Assembly: GCA_937897645.1 (NCBI GenBank)
Contig: CALCNV010000147.1
Coordinates: 36,834 to 100,833, forward strand
Length of the DNA stretch: 64,000 bases
Reading direction: 5' to 3'
Source of the DNA: an uncultured Lysobacteraceae bacterium
GTDB taxonomy: Bacteria > Pseudomonadota > Gammaproteobacteria > Xanthomonadales > Xanthomonadaceae
Each line of letters opens with the position of its first letter. Positions within the stretch are counted from its first letter, which is position 1. Of the stretch, positions 18,310 to 27,984 are shown one piece after another. Made by a program: the position numbers and the translations under genes. A model generated the notes under the pieces. The model had not been told where the DNA came from and did not search any database. It saw only the letters and a list, made by a program, of their open reading frames with translations.

Positions 18310-19317
18310 TCAAACCGCGTAGAAGCCCCGGTACCAGTCAACGAAACGGCGCACGCCCACTTCGATCGAGGTGGCAGGTGAATACCCCGTGTCACGCTGC
18401 AGCGCTTCGACATCGGCATAGGTGTCGGGCACGTCGCCGGGCTGCAGCGGCAGGAGGTTTCGTTCAGCTTTGCGGCACAGGCAGTCTTCCAGCACCTCGA
18501 TGTAGCGCAGCAACTGGACGGGTTGGTGGTTGCCGATGTTGTAGACGCGGTACGGCGCACTGGAGGTGGCCGGGGTCGGCGCAAGCGGGTCGTATTGCGG
18601 GTCCGGGCCGGGCACGCGGTCGAGGGTGCGGATCACGCCTTCCACGATATCGTCCACGTAGGTGAAGTCGCGCGTGTGGTGGCCATGGTTGAACACGTCG
18701 ATCGGTTCGCCCGCCAGGATCTTGCGGGTGAACAGGAACAAGGCCATGTCCGGCCGGCCCCAAGGGCCATAGACGGTGAAAAAGCGCAGGCCCGTGGTCG
18801 GAAGGCCGAACAGATGGCTGTAGGTGTGCGCCATCAGCTCGTTGGCCTTCTTGGTGGCCGCGTACATGCTGACCGGGTGGTCCACGCTGTCTTCCACCGC
18901 GAAGGGCAGTTTCTTGTTGGCGCCATAGACCGAGCTGGACGAGGCGTATACGAGATGTTCGATGCCACGATGGCGACAGGCTTCAAGGATGTTGAGGAAG
19001 CCGACGATGTTGCTGTCGATATAGGCATGGGGATTTTCCAGCGAGTAGCGCACGCCGGCCTGGGCCGCCAGGTTGACCACGCGCTGCGGCTTGAACTCGT
19101 CGAAGGCGGCGTCCAGCGCGGCGCGGTCTTCCAGCGAAGCGCGCACGAAACTGAAACCGGCCTGCGGCAGCAGTTTGGCCAGGCGTGCCTCTTTCAGGCG
19201 CGGGTCGTAGTAGGCGTTGAGATTGTCATAGCCCAGCACCTCGTCGCCACGCGCCAACAGGCGTTCGCTGAGGTGTGAGCCGATGAAGCCGGCGGCGCCG
19301 GTGACCATGACGCGCAT
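18310..19317 (-). CDS. UDP-glucuronate 4-epimerase
   Basis: A 335-residue short-chain dehydrogenase-type nucleotide-sugar epimerase. The NAD-binding loop is [10 protein letters not shown] and the catalytic pair YAATK is preceded by [11 protein letters not shown]. The stretch [20 protein letters not shown] and [14 protein letters not shown] are hallmarks of the UDP-glucuronate 4-epimerase group, which converts UDP-glucuronate to UDP-galacturonate. That predicts galacturonic acid in the polymer. Same strand as the dehydrogenase upstream (46-bp gap) and the export genes downstream. Confidence 0.85.
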   Translation of the reverse strand: MRVMVTGAAGFIGSHLSERLLARGDEVLGYDNLNAYYDPRLKEARLAKLLPQAGFSFVRASLEDRAALDAAFDEFKPQRVVNLAAQAGVRYSLENPHAYIDSNIVGFLNILEACRHRGIEHLVYASSSSVYGANKKLPFAVEDSVDHPVSMYAATKKANELMAHTYSHLFGLPTTGLRFFTVYGPWGRPDMALFLFTRKILAGEPIDVFNHGHHTRDFTYVDDIVEGVIRTLDRVPGPDPQYDPLAPTPATSSAPYRVYNIGNHQPVQLLRYIEVLEDCLCRKAERNLLPLQPGDVPDTYADVEALQRDTGYSPATSIEVGVRRFVDWYRGFYAV

Positions 19318-19362
19318 GGGAGTCCTTGGATTATTCGTTGAACCGGGTGTCCTGCCCGGAGT

Positions 19363-20676
19363 CTACAGGCAGTCGTCGACACTGGCGCGCGGCAGGGCGC
19401 GCTTGACGTCGAACAGCACTGCATCGGGCTTGCCGAATGCACGTATGCCATCAGCGCCCAGTGCGATGAATTCGCGATGTGAGACGGCCAGGATGATGGC
19501 GTCGTAGCGACCGGCATCCGGCGTTGCGGCCAGGTCGATGCCGTATTCGTGCCGTGCCTCTTCGGCGCTTACCCACGGGTCGTGGACATGCACGTTGGCG
19601 TTGTAGCTTTTCAGTTCGGCGATGATGTCCACGACCCTGGTGTTGCGCAGGTCGGGGCAGTTCTCCTTGAAAGCCAGGCCAAGGACAAGGATGTTGGACT
19701 GGGTGGTCTGCAGGTTGCGCTGGGCCATCAGCTTGGCCACGCGGCGCGCCACGTGGCTGCCCATGCCGTCGTTGATGCGCCGCCCCGCCAGGATCACGTC
19801 GGGGTGGTAGCCGATCTGCTGCGCCTTGTGGGTCAGGTAGTAAGGGTCCACGCCGATGCAGTGGCCGCCGACCAGGCCGGGACGGAAGGGCAGGAAGTTC
19901 CACTTCGTCCCCGCGGCTTCCAGCACTTCGTGGGTGTCGATGCCCAGGCGGTGGAAGATCAGCGCGAGCTCGTTGATCAACGCGATGTTGACATCGCGCT
20001 GGGTGTTTTCGATGACCTTGGCCGCTTCCGCCACGCGGATGCTGCTGGTCTTGTGCGTGCCGGCGGTGATGATGGAGCGATAGAGGGCGTCAACGAAGTC
20101 CGCAGCCTCGGCGGTGGAACCCGAAGTCACTTTCATGATCGTTTCCAGGCGGTGCTGCTTGTCGCCGGGGTTGATGCGCTCGGGGCTGTAGCCGGCGTAG
20201 AAGTCCCGGTTGAATTGCAGGCCCGATTCGCGCTCGATGATGGGCACGCAGACTTCTTCCGTGGCGCCGGGGTACACGGTTGACTCGTAAATCGCCACGC
20301 CGCCCTTGCCGATGGCCTTGCCAACCGCGCGGCTTGCCGATTCCAGCGGGCGCAGGTCCGGGCGCTTGTATTCATCGATCGGCGTGGGCACGGTGATGAT
20401 GAAGACGTTGCACGACGACAGGGCCTCCGCATCGTCGCTGAAACTGAGTTGGCTGCTTGCGCGCAATTCATCCGGCGAGACTTCAAGCGTGTGGTCGTGG
20501 TATTGCCCAAGTTCGCCCACGCGCTTGCTGTTGATGTCGAAGCCGAGGGTGGGAAAGTTCTTGCCGAAAGCGGCGGCAAGCGGCAAGCCGACATAGCCCA
20601 GCCCTATCACTGCAATGCGGATCTGGTCAGTGGCTGGCAAGGACGCATTCATTGGCGTGGGGTGCTCCTGATTCAT
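19363..20676 (-). CDS. tviB: UDP-N-acetylhexosamine 6-dehydrogenase (TviB/WbpA-like)
   Basis: A 437-residue nucleotide-sugar dehydrogenase. It carries the N-terminal Rossmann motif [14 protein letters not shown], the substrate loop [11 protein letters not shown], the catalytic cysteine in [12 protein letters not shown], and the C-terminal UDP-binding domain. The substitutions around the active site fit the TviB/VipA branch, which oxidises UDP-GlcNAc to UDP-GlcNAcA, rather than UDP-glucose dehydrogenase. This gives the locus a second route to a uronic acid. The start is uncertain: ATG 20676 or 20652. It is divergent from galE across a 210-bp gap that must hold promoters for both. Confidence 0.87.
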   Translation of the reverse strand: MNQEHPTPMNASLPATDQIRIAVIGLGYVGLPLAAAFGKNFPTLGFDINSKRVGELGQYHDHTLEVSPDELRASSQLSFSDDAEALSSCNVFIITVPTPIDEYKRPDLRPLESASRAVGKAIGKGGVAIYESTVYPGATEEVCVPIIERESGLQFNRDFYAGYSPERINPGDKQHRLETIMKVTSGSTAEAADFVDALYRSIITAGTHKTSSIRVAEAAKVIENTQRDVNIALINELALIFHRLGIDTHEVLEAAGTKWNFLPFRPGLVGGHCIGVDPYYLTHKAQQIGYHPDVILAGRRINDGMGSHVARRVAKLMAQRNLQTTQSNILVLGLAFKENCPDLRNTRVVDIIAELKSYNANVHVHDPWVSAEEARHEYGIDLAATPDAGRYDAIILAVSHREFIALGADGIRAFGKPDAVLFDVKRALPRASVDDCL

Positions 20677-20886
20677 TGTATTGTGGCGAATAGTTGCCAG
20701 GCTTCTGGCGATTCCATGCCTTCAGAACGACGAATGGACTGTGATCAGGCCAAGCATCCGCTAGTCGGGTCCAATTGGCCTGCAGCTCGACGGGTTATCG
20801 TACAGACTTCGACTGCGGCCGGGCATGTTGCCTCCGCTAGGCTGCAAAAATCTCAAATTTGAACGGTTTCAATGCCAGGGAAATCC

Positions 20887-21903
20887 ATGCGAATCATGTT
20901 ATGCGGCGGCGCGGGCTACATCGGTGCCCACACCTCTGTCGAATTATTGGGTCGCGGCCATGAGGTCGTGATCGTCGACAGCCTAGTCAACAGTTCCGCG
21001 CTTGCGCTGGAGCGTATCGGGAAAATTTCCGGAATAAAGCCCACGTTCCATGCGCTTGACGTGCGTGACAGGGGGGGCATGGCAGCGGTGTTCGCGAATG
21101 CCAGTTTCGATGCGGTGATCCATTTCGCCGCACTCAAGGCCGTGGGCGAATCCTGCGAGCGTCCGCTCGATTACTTCGACAACAACATCAGCGGCACGAT
21201 CGGCTTGCTGCAGGTCATGCAGGATGCCGGGGTGAAGCGCCTGGTATTCAGTTCGTCGGCCACGGTCTATGGAGATCCGGAGCGCGTGCCCGTCAACGAG
21301 GATGCGCGCCTGCAGGTCACCAATCCTTATGGCCGCACCAAGCTGGTGATGGAGCAGTTGATCGAAGACCTGTGCGTGTCCGATCCCGGTTTCCGCGCGG
21401 CCAACCTGCGCTACTTCAATCCGGTTGGCGCGCATGCATCGGGCTTGATAGGTGAAGATCCCTCCGGCATTCCCAACAACCTGATGCCCTACATCTGCCA
21501 GGTCGCGGTGGGCAGGCGTGAAAAACTGCAGGTGTTCGGCGGCGATTACCCTACGCCCGACGGCACCGGCGTGCGTGATTACATCCATGTCGTGGACCTG
21601 GCCCGCGCGCACGCGGATGCGCTGGATTACCTGGTGCGTGCGGACCGCAGCGTGACGGTGAACCTCGGCACCGGGCGCGGCGTCAGCGTGCTGGACCTGG
21701 TGAAGGGCTTCGAGAAAGCATCGGGCCGTGAGATTCCCTATGACATCGTGGCCCGCCGCCCCGGCGACGTGGCCACGGTGTATGCGGACCCCAGCCTGGC
21801 CAGGGAATTGCTTGGCTGGGAGGCACGACTCGACGTGGATGCCATGTGCCGCGATGCGTGGCGCTGGCAGTCGATGAACCCGCAGGGTTATGCAGCTGAC
21901 TGA
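20887..21903 (+). CDS. galE: UDP-glucose 4-epimerase
   Basis: A 338-residue GalE. It has the Rossmann loop CGGAGYIGAHTS, the catalytic serine/tyrosine/lysine region (SSSATVYGDP, YGRTKLV) and the typical NPVGAHASG and GTGVRDYIHVVDLA motifs. It interconverts UDP-glucose and UDP-galactose and supplies the sugar pool for the neighbouring locus. ATG 20887 is preferred because AGGGA lies six bases upstream; an in-frame ATG at 20872 is possible. The last 16 bp overlap tail to tail with the hydrolase gene on the other strand. Confidence 0.95.
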   Translation: MRIMLCGGAGYIGAHTSVELLGRGHEVVIVDSLVNSSALALERIGKISGIKPTFHALDVRDRGGMAAVFANASFDAVIHFAALKAVGESCERPLDYFDNNISGTIGLLQVMQDAGVKRLVFSSSATVYGDPERVPVNEDARLQVTNPYGRTKLVMEQLIEDLCVSDPGFRAANLRYFNPVGAHASGLIGEDPSGIPNNLMPYICQVAVGRREKLQVFGGDYPTPDGTGVRDYIHVVDLARAHADALDYLVRADRSVTVNLGTGRGVSVLDLVKGFEKASGREIPYDIVARRPGDVATVYADPSLARELLGWEARLDVDAMCRDAWRWQSMNPQGYAAD

Positions 21904-22742
21904 GCCGGTTCGCGCAGCAACGCGTCGACGACGGCAGCAGGTTGCTTCATCCATGCGAAATGATCGGCACGGGTGCCGAGTGCCTTGCTCCCCAGCGTAG
22001 CCAGCGTCGGCCTGGAACGCGGCAACTTGTCGAGCAAGGCCTGCATTGAACGGCGAGGCGCGAACCAGTCGCGCTCCAGCAACACTGCGCCCACGTCCGC
22101 GTCGACGGTGGACAATGCGGCTTCCAGGTCCGTACCAAGCCCGGTCGCGGCATAGCGATTGCTCAGGCCCACGCGGGCCCATTCGCGCATCAGGCTGCGC
22201 GCTTCGTCGCCGCCAAAACCCAATTGGCGGCCGGGCAGGGTGCCACGGCGTTGTGCCAGCCACGCCACGAACTGGTAGGCGAACGGGAATACATAACGCT
22301 TTGGAGCCGGGAACGTGCGCCAGTACGGCGAGCCGCTGGCGACCAGCCACAGTGTCTGGAATTCACCCGGATGCAGGCCCAGGTGGCAGGCGGCGAACTG
22401 CGCGCCGATGCTGTGGCCGCCAATGACGCGCTCGGCTGTTGCACAGTGTCGTCGCATCACGGTTGCGCTGCTCGCGATATCCGCCAGGATTTCGCGGTAA
22501 CCCCAATCGACGTCGCGACTGGCGCGCAGGCTGCTGCTGCCGTTGCCGCGCATTTCGTGCAGGAATACCGCGACCCCGCGTGCAGCCAAGGCGTCGGCCA
22601 GTGGCGCGTAGTGCCTTGCTGCAACGCCCAGTGCCGGTAGCCACAGCAGCGATGCCGTGGGTTGGGCTGGGATACGCGTGATCAGTTGGTAGCCGTGGCC
22701 ATCACCGGCAACGACAGGAATTTCCACTGTATCGACACTCAT
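21888..22742 (-). CDS. Alpha/beta hydrolase
   Basis: A 284-residue alpha/beta-hydrolase fold protein. The nucleophile elbow is GGHSIGAQFA; an oxyanion strand (LLWLPALG) and a late histidine (RADHFAWM) complete a plausible Ser-Asp-His triad. It resembles serine aminopeptidase S33-type predicted lipases and esterases; substrate unknown. It starts inside the end of thiD (ATGA overlap), so it is co-translated with it. Confidence 0.78.
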   Translation of the reverse strand: MSVDTVEIPVVAGDGHGYQLITRIPAQPTASLLWLPALGVAARHYAPLADALAARGVAVFLHEMRGNGSSSLRASRDVDWGYREILADIASSATVMRRHCATAERVIGGHSIGAQFAACHLGLHPGEFQTLWLVASGSPYWRTFPAPKRYVFPFAYQFVAWLAQRRGTLPGRQLGFGGDEARSLMREWARVGLSNRYAATGLGTDLEAALSTVDADVGAVLLERDWFAPRRSMQALLDKLPRSRPTLATLGSKALGTRADHFAWMKQPAAVVDALLREPAQSAA

Positions 22743-23563
22743 CGCGTGCGTGCTGCCCCGAAATGGTCCAGTACCACGATGTCGCTGCGACCGGGACGGT
22801 AGCCGCCGAGCAAGGCGACGTGGATGTAGTCCGATGCCGCCGCGCAGGCATCGGCCATCGACATGCCCAGACACAGATTGGCCGCGATCGCGGATGCCAT
22901 CGTGCAGCCTGTACCGTGCGCGTCCACCTGCAGCCGTGGGTGCGAAAAGACATGGCTGCCGCCATGCACATCAAGGTAGAAGTCGGTGACGTCATCGCCA
23001 CCGTGCAGGTGGCCGCCCTTCAACAGCACCGCGTGTGGTCCCATCCTGAGCAGGTCGCGCGCGGCAACGTGCATGTCGTCCAGCGTGGTGATGCGCCGCT
23101 CCAGCAACTGTTCGGCTTCCGGGATGTTGGGGGTGAGGATCGCGGCACGCGGCAGCAAGCCGTTGCGCAGGGCCGCGATGGCGCGATCTTCCAGCAGTTT
23201 CGCGCCACTGGTGGCCACCATGACCGGATCCAGAACGACAGTGCAGCGTGCAGGCGGAACCAGGTAGTACTCCAGCGCATCGGCCACCACGCGGATCACT
23301 TCGGCATTGGCCAGCATGCCCAGCTTGATCGCGCCGATATTGAAATCGTCGAAGCAGGCGTCGATCTGCGCTTTCAGGAATCCAACCGGTGGCACATGCA
23401 CCGCGCTGACGCCGCGGGTGTGCTGTGCGGTCAAGGCAGCAATGGCAGACAGGCCGTGCACGCCATGCGCAGCGAAGGTCTTCAGGTCGGCCTGGATGCC
23501 AGCACCGCCGCCGGAATCGGAGCCGGCGATGGTGAGTGCGGAAACAAGGTGGTTTTCTGTCAT
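22739..23563 (-). CDS. thiD: Hydroxymethylpyrimidine/phosphomethylpyrimidine kinase
   Basis: A 274-residue ribokinase-fold enzyme of thiamine synthesis that phosphorylates HMP and HMP-phosphate. Markers are [20 protein letters not shown] at the N-terminus, [11 protein letters not shown], and the C-terminal anion-hole [19 protein letters not shown] 23563 gives the usual short leader before the first strand; ATG 23587 is also in frame and neither has a strong ribosome site. No TPP riboswitch or other thiamine gene is nearby. Overlaps the downstream hydrolase by four bases. Confidence 0.93.
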   Translation of the reverse strand: MTENHLVSALTIAGSDSGGGAGIQADLKTFAAHGVHGLSAIAALTAQHTRGVSAVHVPPVGFLKAQIDACFDDFNIGAIKLGMLANAEVIRVVADALEYYLVPPARCTVVLDPVMVATSGAKLLEDRAIAALRNGLLPRAAILTPNIPEAEQLLERRITTLDDMHVAARDLLRMGPHAVLLKGGHLHGGDDVTDFYLDVHGGSHVFSHPRLQVDAHGTGCTMASAIAANLCLGMSMADACAAASDYIHVALLGGYRPGRSDIVVLDHFGAARTR

Positions 23564-23616
23564 GCAGGCATTGTGCAATGTCGGCATGCCCTGCGTCTGT
23601 TTCCGATCGGCAACGC

Positions 23617-24300
23617 CTATCCGTCAGCCGGATCACGCTTGGCTGCGGCCCATTGCCGGTACAGCACATAACCGATGCCAACGGCGCCGGTCAGGAAGGC
23701 CGGGGCCAGCAAAGCATCGTATTTCAGTCGACTGAACAGCCATGCGCCGATGATGCCGCCCCCCAGGAAGCCGCTGATGATCAGGCCGCTCAGGGTCAAT
23801 CGGCGCATCGGCAAGGGCAGGCCGCGCAGCAGGTGGCCAAGTCCGATGCCCAGGTCGGTGAACATGCCGCTGACGTGGGTCGTGCGCACCACGGCGCCGC
23901 TGTAGGTAGTGGCCATCGCGTTCTGCAGGCCGCACGCCGTGGCGGCAAGCAATGCGCCGTAGATCTGTTCTTTCCAGAACAGGGGAATGGCTGCGAAGAG
24001 CAGCAGTGATTCCAGCGCCAGCACCACGCCGTAGCGTCGTCCGAGCCGCAACGTGCTGTCCTGGATGATCATGCCGCTGATCATCGCGCCGAGGCAGAAG
24101 GCAATCAGCACGCCCCACAGGTGGGCGACCGCCTTCCAGTCGCCATGCGCCAGGGCCGCGCCCAGCAGGCTGGTAGTGCCGGTCAGGTGACTGACTGCCT
24201 GGTGTTCGAAACCCAGGTAGCCAATCACGTTGACCATGCCGCCCACGCAGGCCAGCAGCACCGCGCCTACCCATACCCAGCGCGGCAGCTGCGTGCCCAC
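23617..24300 (-). CDS. DUF1275 (YoaK-like) membrane protein
   Basis: A 227-residue inner-membrane protein with about six hydrophobic helices. The opening [23 protein letters not shown] and the later [23 protein letters not shown] are the two signature segments of the DUF1275/YoaK family, whose function is unknown. GTG start, six bases after the stop of phoH, so probably an operon with it. Confidence 0.85.
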   Translation of the reverse strand: MGTQLPRWVWVGAVLLACVGGMVNVIGYLGFEHQAVSHLTGTTSLLGAALAHGDWKAVAHLWGVLIAFCLGAMISGMIIQDSTLRLGRRYGVVLALESLLLFAAIPLFWKEQIYGALLAATACGLQNAMATTYSGAVVRTTHVSGMFTDLGIGLGHLLRGLPLPMRRLTLSGLIISGFLGGGIIGAWLFSRLKYDALLAPAFLTGAVGIGYVLYRQWAAAKRDPADG

Positions 24301-24306
24301 TTCGGC

Positions 24307-25710
24307 TTACAACACTTCCGACGCGTAATCCGCCAGGCGCGAACGCTCACCGCGACGCAGGGTGATGTGCGCGCTATGGGCCCAGTTCTTGAAGCGATCC
24401 ACGGCGTAGGTGAGGCCGGAGGTCGTCTCGGTCAGGTAGGGCGTATCGATCTGTTCCACGTTGCCCAGGCATACGATCTTGGTGCCGGGGCCGGCGCGGG
24501 TGATCAGCGTCTTCATCTGCTTGGGCGTGAGGTTCTGCGCTTCGTCGAGGATCAGATAGCGGCTGAGAAACGTGCGCCCGCGCATGAAGTTCATCGAGCG
24601 GATCTTGATGCGCGAGGCCAGCAGGTCATTCGTCGCGGCACGTCCCCACGCACCGCCGTCCTGGTTGTGGGTCAACACTTCCAGGTTGTCGGTCAGCGCG
24701 CCCATCCACGGCGTCATCTTTTCTTCCTCGGTGCCGGGCAGGAAGCCGATGTCCTCGCCTACCGACACCGTCGCGCGGGTCATGATGATCTCGCGGTAGC
24801 GCTGCTGGTCCATGGTTTGCGCCAAGCCTGCGGCAAGTGCGAGCAGGGTCTTGCCGGTGCCGGCGGTGCCCAGCAGGCTGACGAAGTCGATTTCCGGATC
24901 CATCAGCGCATTCAGCGCGAAATTCTGCTCGCGGTTGCGCGCGGTGATGCCCCACACCGCATGCTGGCTGCTGCGGAAATCATCGGCCAGCGCCAGCGTG
25001 GCTTTCTTGTCGGTGCCGATCTTGGCAACGCGGAACTCCACCTCGTCTTCGCCCGGCAGGTACAGGAACTGGTTGGGATACCAGTCCTCGTCGTCGGTCA
25101 TGCTGACTTCGTAGCTGGTGCGCCCGGCCTTGTCGCTCCACGAGCGCAGGTCTTTCTCGTGGCGGTCCCAGAAATCGCTCGACAGCTCCGTCGCACCGGT
25201 GAACAGCAGGCTGAAATCATCCAGCGCGCGATCGTTTTCGTAGTCCTCGGCCACCAGTCCGCTGATCGCGGCCTTGATGCGCAGGTTGATGTCCTTCGAC
25301 ACCAGGATCACTGGCGTGTCGGCGTGTTCCTCGCGCAATTCCAGCACCGCGGCCAGGATCTTGTTGTCGGGTGCGATGGTGCCGAAGGTGCGGCCCGGCG
25401 CAATCGGCCTGGTCTGGAAATGGAGTCGACCGATCGCGCTTTGCGACTTCAGCTGCAGGCCTTGCGGATGGCTCAGCACGATGCCGGCATCGATCTGTTC
25501 GGCGCCTGCGCCTTCGATCAGTTCATTGAGGAAGCGACTGACCTGGCGCGCGTTGCGGCTGACTTCGGTCATGCCTTTCTTGGCGTTGTCCAGTTCCTCG
25601 ATGACCTGCATGGGCAGGAAGACATCGTGTTCCTCGAACTTGAACAGCGCGGTCGGGTCGTGCATCAGCACATTGGTATCCAACACGTAGATGCGCTTGC
25701 TTCGGGTCAT
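24307..25710 (-). CDS. PhoH family protein with N-terminal PIN domain (PhoH2/YlaK type)
   Basis: A 467-residue two-domain protein. The N-terminal PIN nuclease-like domain begins YVLDTNVLMHDPTAL, with acidic residues that would bind metal. The C-terminal half is a PhoH ATPase with Walker A LGTAGTGKTLLALA and Walker B-like YLILDEAQNLTP. PIN-PhoH (PhoH2) proteins are described as RNA-unwinding and RNA-cleaving enzymes. ATG 25710; followed after six bases by the DUF1275 gene. Confidence 0.9.
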   Translation of the reverse strand: MTRSKRIYVLDTNVLMHDPTALFKFEEHDVFLPMQVIEELDNAKKGMTEVSRNARQVSRFLNELIEGAGAEQIDAGIVLSHPQGLQLKSQSAIGRLHFQTRPIAPGRTFGTIAPDNKILAAVLELREEHADTPVILVSKDINLRIKAAISGLVAEDYENDRALDDFSLLFTGATELSSDFWDRHEKDLRSWSDKAGRTSYEVSMTDDEDWYPNQFLYLPGEDEVEFRVAKIGTDKKATLALADDFRSSQHAVWGITARNREQNFALNALMDPEIDFVSLLGTAGTGKTLLALAAGLAQTMDQQRYREIIMTRATVSVGEDIGFLPGTEEEKMTPWMGALTDNLEVLTHNQDGGAWGRAATNDLLASRIKIRSMNFMRGRTFLSRYLILDEAQNLTPKQMKTLITRAGPGTKIVCLGNVEQIDTPYLTETTSGLTYAVDRFKNWAHSAHITLRRGERSRLADYASEVL

Positions 25711-25838
25711 CTAGACAGCCTCGCGGAGGGTGGGGTGTGGGATGGGTGCAGCGGTTGGAACAGCGTGGAAAATGGAGCGCCAGCGAACCACCGCGGCCCG
25801 CAGGGGCGGGGCAGTGGAGGCATGGAGGAAGGGGACGG

Positions 25839-26321
25839 TCACTGCTTGCTTGCGACCTTCAAGGCATCCAGCACTGCGTCGGCATGGCCGGCTACTTTCA
25901 CGCCGCGCCATTCCTGCACGATGCGACTGTCAGGCGATATCAGGAAGGTGCTGCGCACCACGCCCAGCACCTTGCGCCCGTACATGTTCTTTTCGTGGAT
26001 CACGTCGAAGGCCTGGCACAAGGCTTCAGCCGCGTCGCTCACCAGCGGGAACCTGAAGCCCTGCTTGGCGCAGAAGTTGTCGTGCGATTTGACCGAATCG
26101 CGCGAGACGCCCAGCACCGTGGCGTTCAATTTCTTGAACTTGGGCAGCAGCGCGTTGAAGTCGATGCCTTCGGTGGTGCAACCCGGCGTGCTGTCCTTGG
26201 GGTAGAAGTACAGCACCAGCCATTGCCCGGCGTAGTCGGAGAGTTTCGCGGTGTCTCCGCCGGACAGTGCCAGTGGAAGCTTCAGCGTGGTCTTGCTCAG
26301 TGCCGTGCCGGTTTTCGTCAT
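25839..26321 (-). CDS. bcp: Thioredoxin-dependent peroxiredoxin (BCP/PrxQ)
   Basis: A 160-residue atypical peroxiredoxin that reduces hydroperoxides. The peroxidatic cysteine is in DSTPGCTTEG (about residue 48). The nearby cysteine that E. coli Bcp carries five residues later is absent here; Cys residues in NFCAKQG and LCQAFD are the alternatives for resolution. It starts four bases after gcvR ends, as in the gcvR-bcp pair of enterobacteria. Confidence 0.92.
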   Translation of the reverse strand: MTKTGTALSKTTLKLPLALSGGDTAKLSDYAGQWLVLYFYPKDSTPGCTTEGIDFNALLPKFKKLNATVLGVSRDSVKSHDNFCAKQGFRFPLVSDAAEALCQAFDVIHEKNMYGRKVLGVVRSTFLISPDSRIVQEWRGVKVAGHADAVLDALKVASKQ

Positions 26322-26325
26322 CAGG

Positions 26326-26901
26326 TCAGAACTTCATCGGGTCCATGATCGCGTCCAGGTTCAAGTGGTCGCAGAATTCGAGGAAGTCATCGCGCAACGC
26401 GGCGATGTGCATGTTGGCCGGCACGCCGATGGTGACCTGGGCCGAGAACATTTCCGCACCGGTCTGCATGGCGCGGTAGCGCGTGCTCTGCAGGTTCTCG
26501 ATGGTGATGCCCTGGCGGTCGAAGAAATCCGCCAGCTGGAACAGGATGCCGGGCTTGTCCGCGGCCACCACTTCCACGATGTAGGGCAGCAGGTTGGACT
26601 GCACCACCTTGGCGCCGGTGCGGTACCACACCAGTTTCAGCGACTCTTCGCGCTCCAGGCGGGTCAGCATGGCTTCCAGCTTGGCGACGGCGTCCCATGA
26701 GCCGGTTGCCAGGGCGGTCACTGACACGTCGCGGCCCACGGTGGACAGGCGCGCATCGACCAGGTTGCAGCCGCTGTCGGCGATCCGGCGGGTCACGGAC
26801 AGCAAGGGAGACTCCGGATGCGTCGTGTAGGCGTTGATCAGGAGATGGTTTTCGTTCGGCGAAGGCCGGGCGTTTGGATCGGTCAAAGGTGCTTCCGGCA
26901 T
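26326..26901 (-). CDS. gcvR: Glycine cleavage system transcriptional repressor, ACT-domain protein
   Basis: A 191-residue protein made of two ACT domains: the first around NAYTTHPESPLLSVTRRIAD, the second around VVAADKPGILFQLADFF. This is the layout of GcvR, which binds glycine and restrains GcvA-type control of glycine cleavage. ATG 26901 is chosen; the frame continues upstream toward dapA. It is divergent from dapA and followed by bcp, the same neighbourhood as in E. coli, which supports the name. Confidence 0.85.
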   Translation of the reverse strand: MPEAPLTDPNARPSPNENHLLINAYTTHPESPLLSVTRRIADSGCNLVDARLSTVGRDVSVTALATGSWDAVAKLEAMLTRLEREESLKLVWYRTGAKVVQSNLLPYIVEVVAADKPGILFQLADFFDRQGITIENLQSTRYRAMQTGAEMFSAQVTIGVPANMHIAALRDDFLEFCDHLNLDAIMDPMKF

Positions 26902-27044
26902 GTCGATACTGCGGGCCTTCAGTCTGAATGGCGACAGGGCAGGTGCCCGGTGCATGGCCCAGCATACTTGCCCGTGGTTTCGTGCCGCAAGTAACATCGC
27001 ACAGTGCGCGGCACCCCGCGCGATCCCCATTCGAAGGCAGTCGC

Positions 27045-27953
27045 TTGTCCCTTTCCGGCAGTATCACCGCACTTGCGACCCCGTTCACGGCCGCGGGCGA
27101 TCTTGACCTCGACGCGTGGCGCCGCCTGCTGGCGCAGCAGTTGGCCGGCGGCAGCCAGGGCCTGGTAGTCGCTGGCTCCACCGGTGAAGCCGCCGCGTTG
27201 TCGGACGATGAATACGACACCCTGCTGAAGGTTGCGCTGGATACCGTCAACGGCCGCATCCCGGTGCTGGCCGGCACCGGCCAGATGAACACCGCCAAGA
27301 CCATTGCCCAGACCCGCCGCGCCGCCGCCATGGGTGCCGATCTTGCGCTGGTGGTGACCCCTCCCTACGTGCGCCCGACCCAGGCCGGTTTGATCGCCCA
27401 CTACCGCGCCGTCGCCGACGAAGGCGGTCTTCCGGTGGTGCTGTACAACGTGCCGGGCCGCACGGGTTGCGACCTGTTGCCGGAAACGGTGGCGGAACTC
27501 GTGTCGCATCCCGGCATCGTCGGCATCAAGGAAGCGCGTGCTGAACCCGAGCGCATGGCGGCACTGCTGCCGCTGCGCAGTGCCGGCTTCGCGGTGCTGA
27601 GTGGCGACGACCCCACGGCCTGCCGTGCCATGCTGGCCGGGGCTGATGGGCTGATCTCGGTCGGTTCCAACGCCTTGCCCGCTGCCTTCCGTCGGCTTTG
27701 CGACCTGTCGCGCGGTGGCCAACCCGGCCAGGCTGAAGCCTGGGACCTGCAGTTGCAGCCGTTCTATCCGTTCCTGGGAGTGGAGTCGAACCCCATCCCG
27801 GTGAAGGCATTGCTGCAGGGCATGGGCTACGGCGCAGGCCTGCGCTTGCCGCTGCTCTCCCTTTCCACTGCTTACCAGGCCGAGGCCGACCGACTGGTCG
27901 CCGCCGCACTCGCCTTGGAAGAACACTCCAGCCACGATACCGTCGCGGCCTAA
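27045..27953 (+). CDS. dapA: 4-hydroxy-tetrahydrodipicolinate synthase
   Basis: A 302-residue class I aldolase-type TIM barrel. It has [10 protein letters not shown] at the N-terminus, [15 protein letters not shown], the YNVPGRTG motif with the catalytic tyrosine, and the Schiff-base lysine in GIVGIKEA. It condenses pyruvate with aspartate semialdehyde in lysine/DAP synthesis. The start is TTG 27045 behind GAAGG; the frame extends to 26928, but the added residues are unlike the family and would overlap gcvR territory. A BamC-like lipoprotein gene follows 31 bp later. Confidence 0.95.
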   Translation: MSLSGSITALATPFTAAGDLDLDAWRRLLAQQLAGGSQGLVVAGSTGEAAALSDDEYDTLLKVALDTVNGRIPVLAGTGQMNTAKTIAQTRRAAAMGADLALVVTPPYVRPTQAGLIAHYRAVADEGGLPVVLYNVPGRTGCDLLPETVAELVSHPGIVGIKEARAEPERMAALLPLRSAGFAVLSGDDPTACRAMLAGADGLISVGSNALPAAFRRLCDLSRGGQPGQAEAWDLQLQPFYPFLGVESNPIPVKALLQGMGYGAGLRLPLLSLSTAYQAEADRLVAAALALEEHSSHDTVAA

Positions 27954-27984
27954 CCCAGTACGAAATTTTCCAGGAGATTTACCC

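Noticed and set aside
17604..18584. Export lipoprotein extended to 326 residues
   Set aside because: The added N-terminal residues come from the reverse frame of the epimerase gene; the signal peptide and ribosome site are at 18227.
23588..23616. TPP riboswitch ahead of thiD
   Set aside because: The gap is only 29 bp and has none of the conserved thi-box sequence; thiD is in a housekeeping context.
24121..26205. 694-codon open frame on the plus strand across phoH
   Set aside because: It is antisense to a well-recognised PIN-PhoH gene; the translated sequence is low-complexity His/Gln/Arg-rich and matches no family. Long antisense frames are common in GC-rich DNA.
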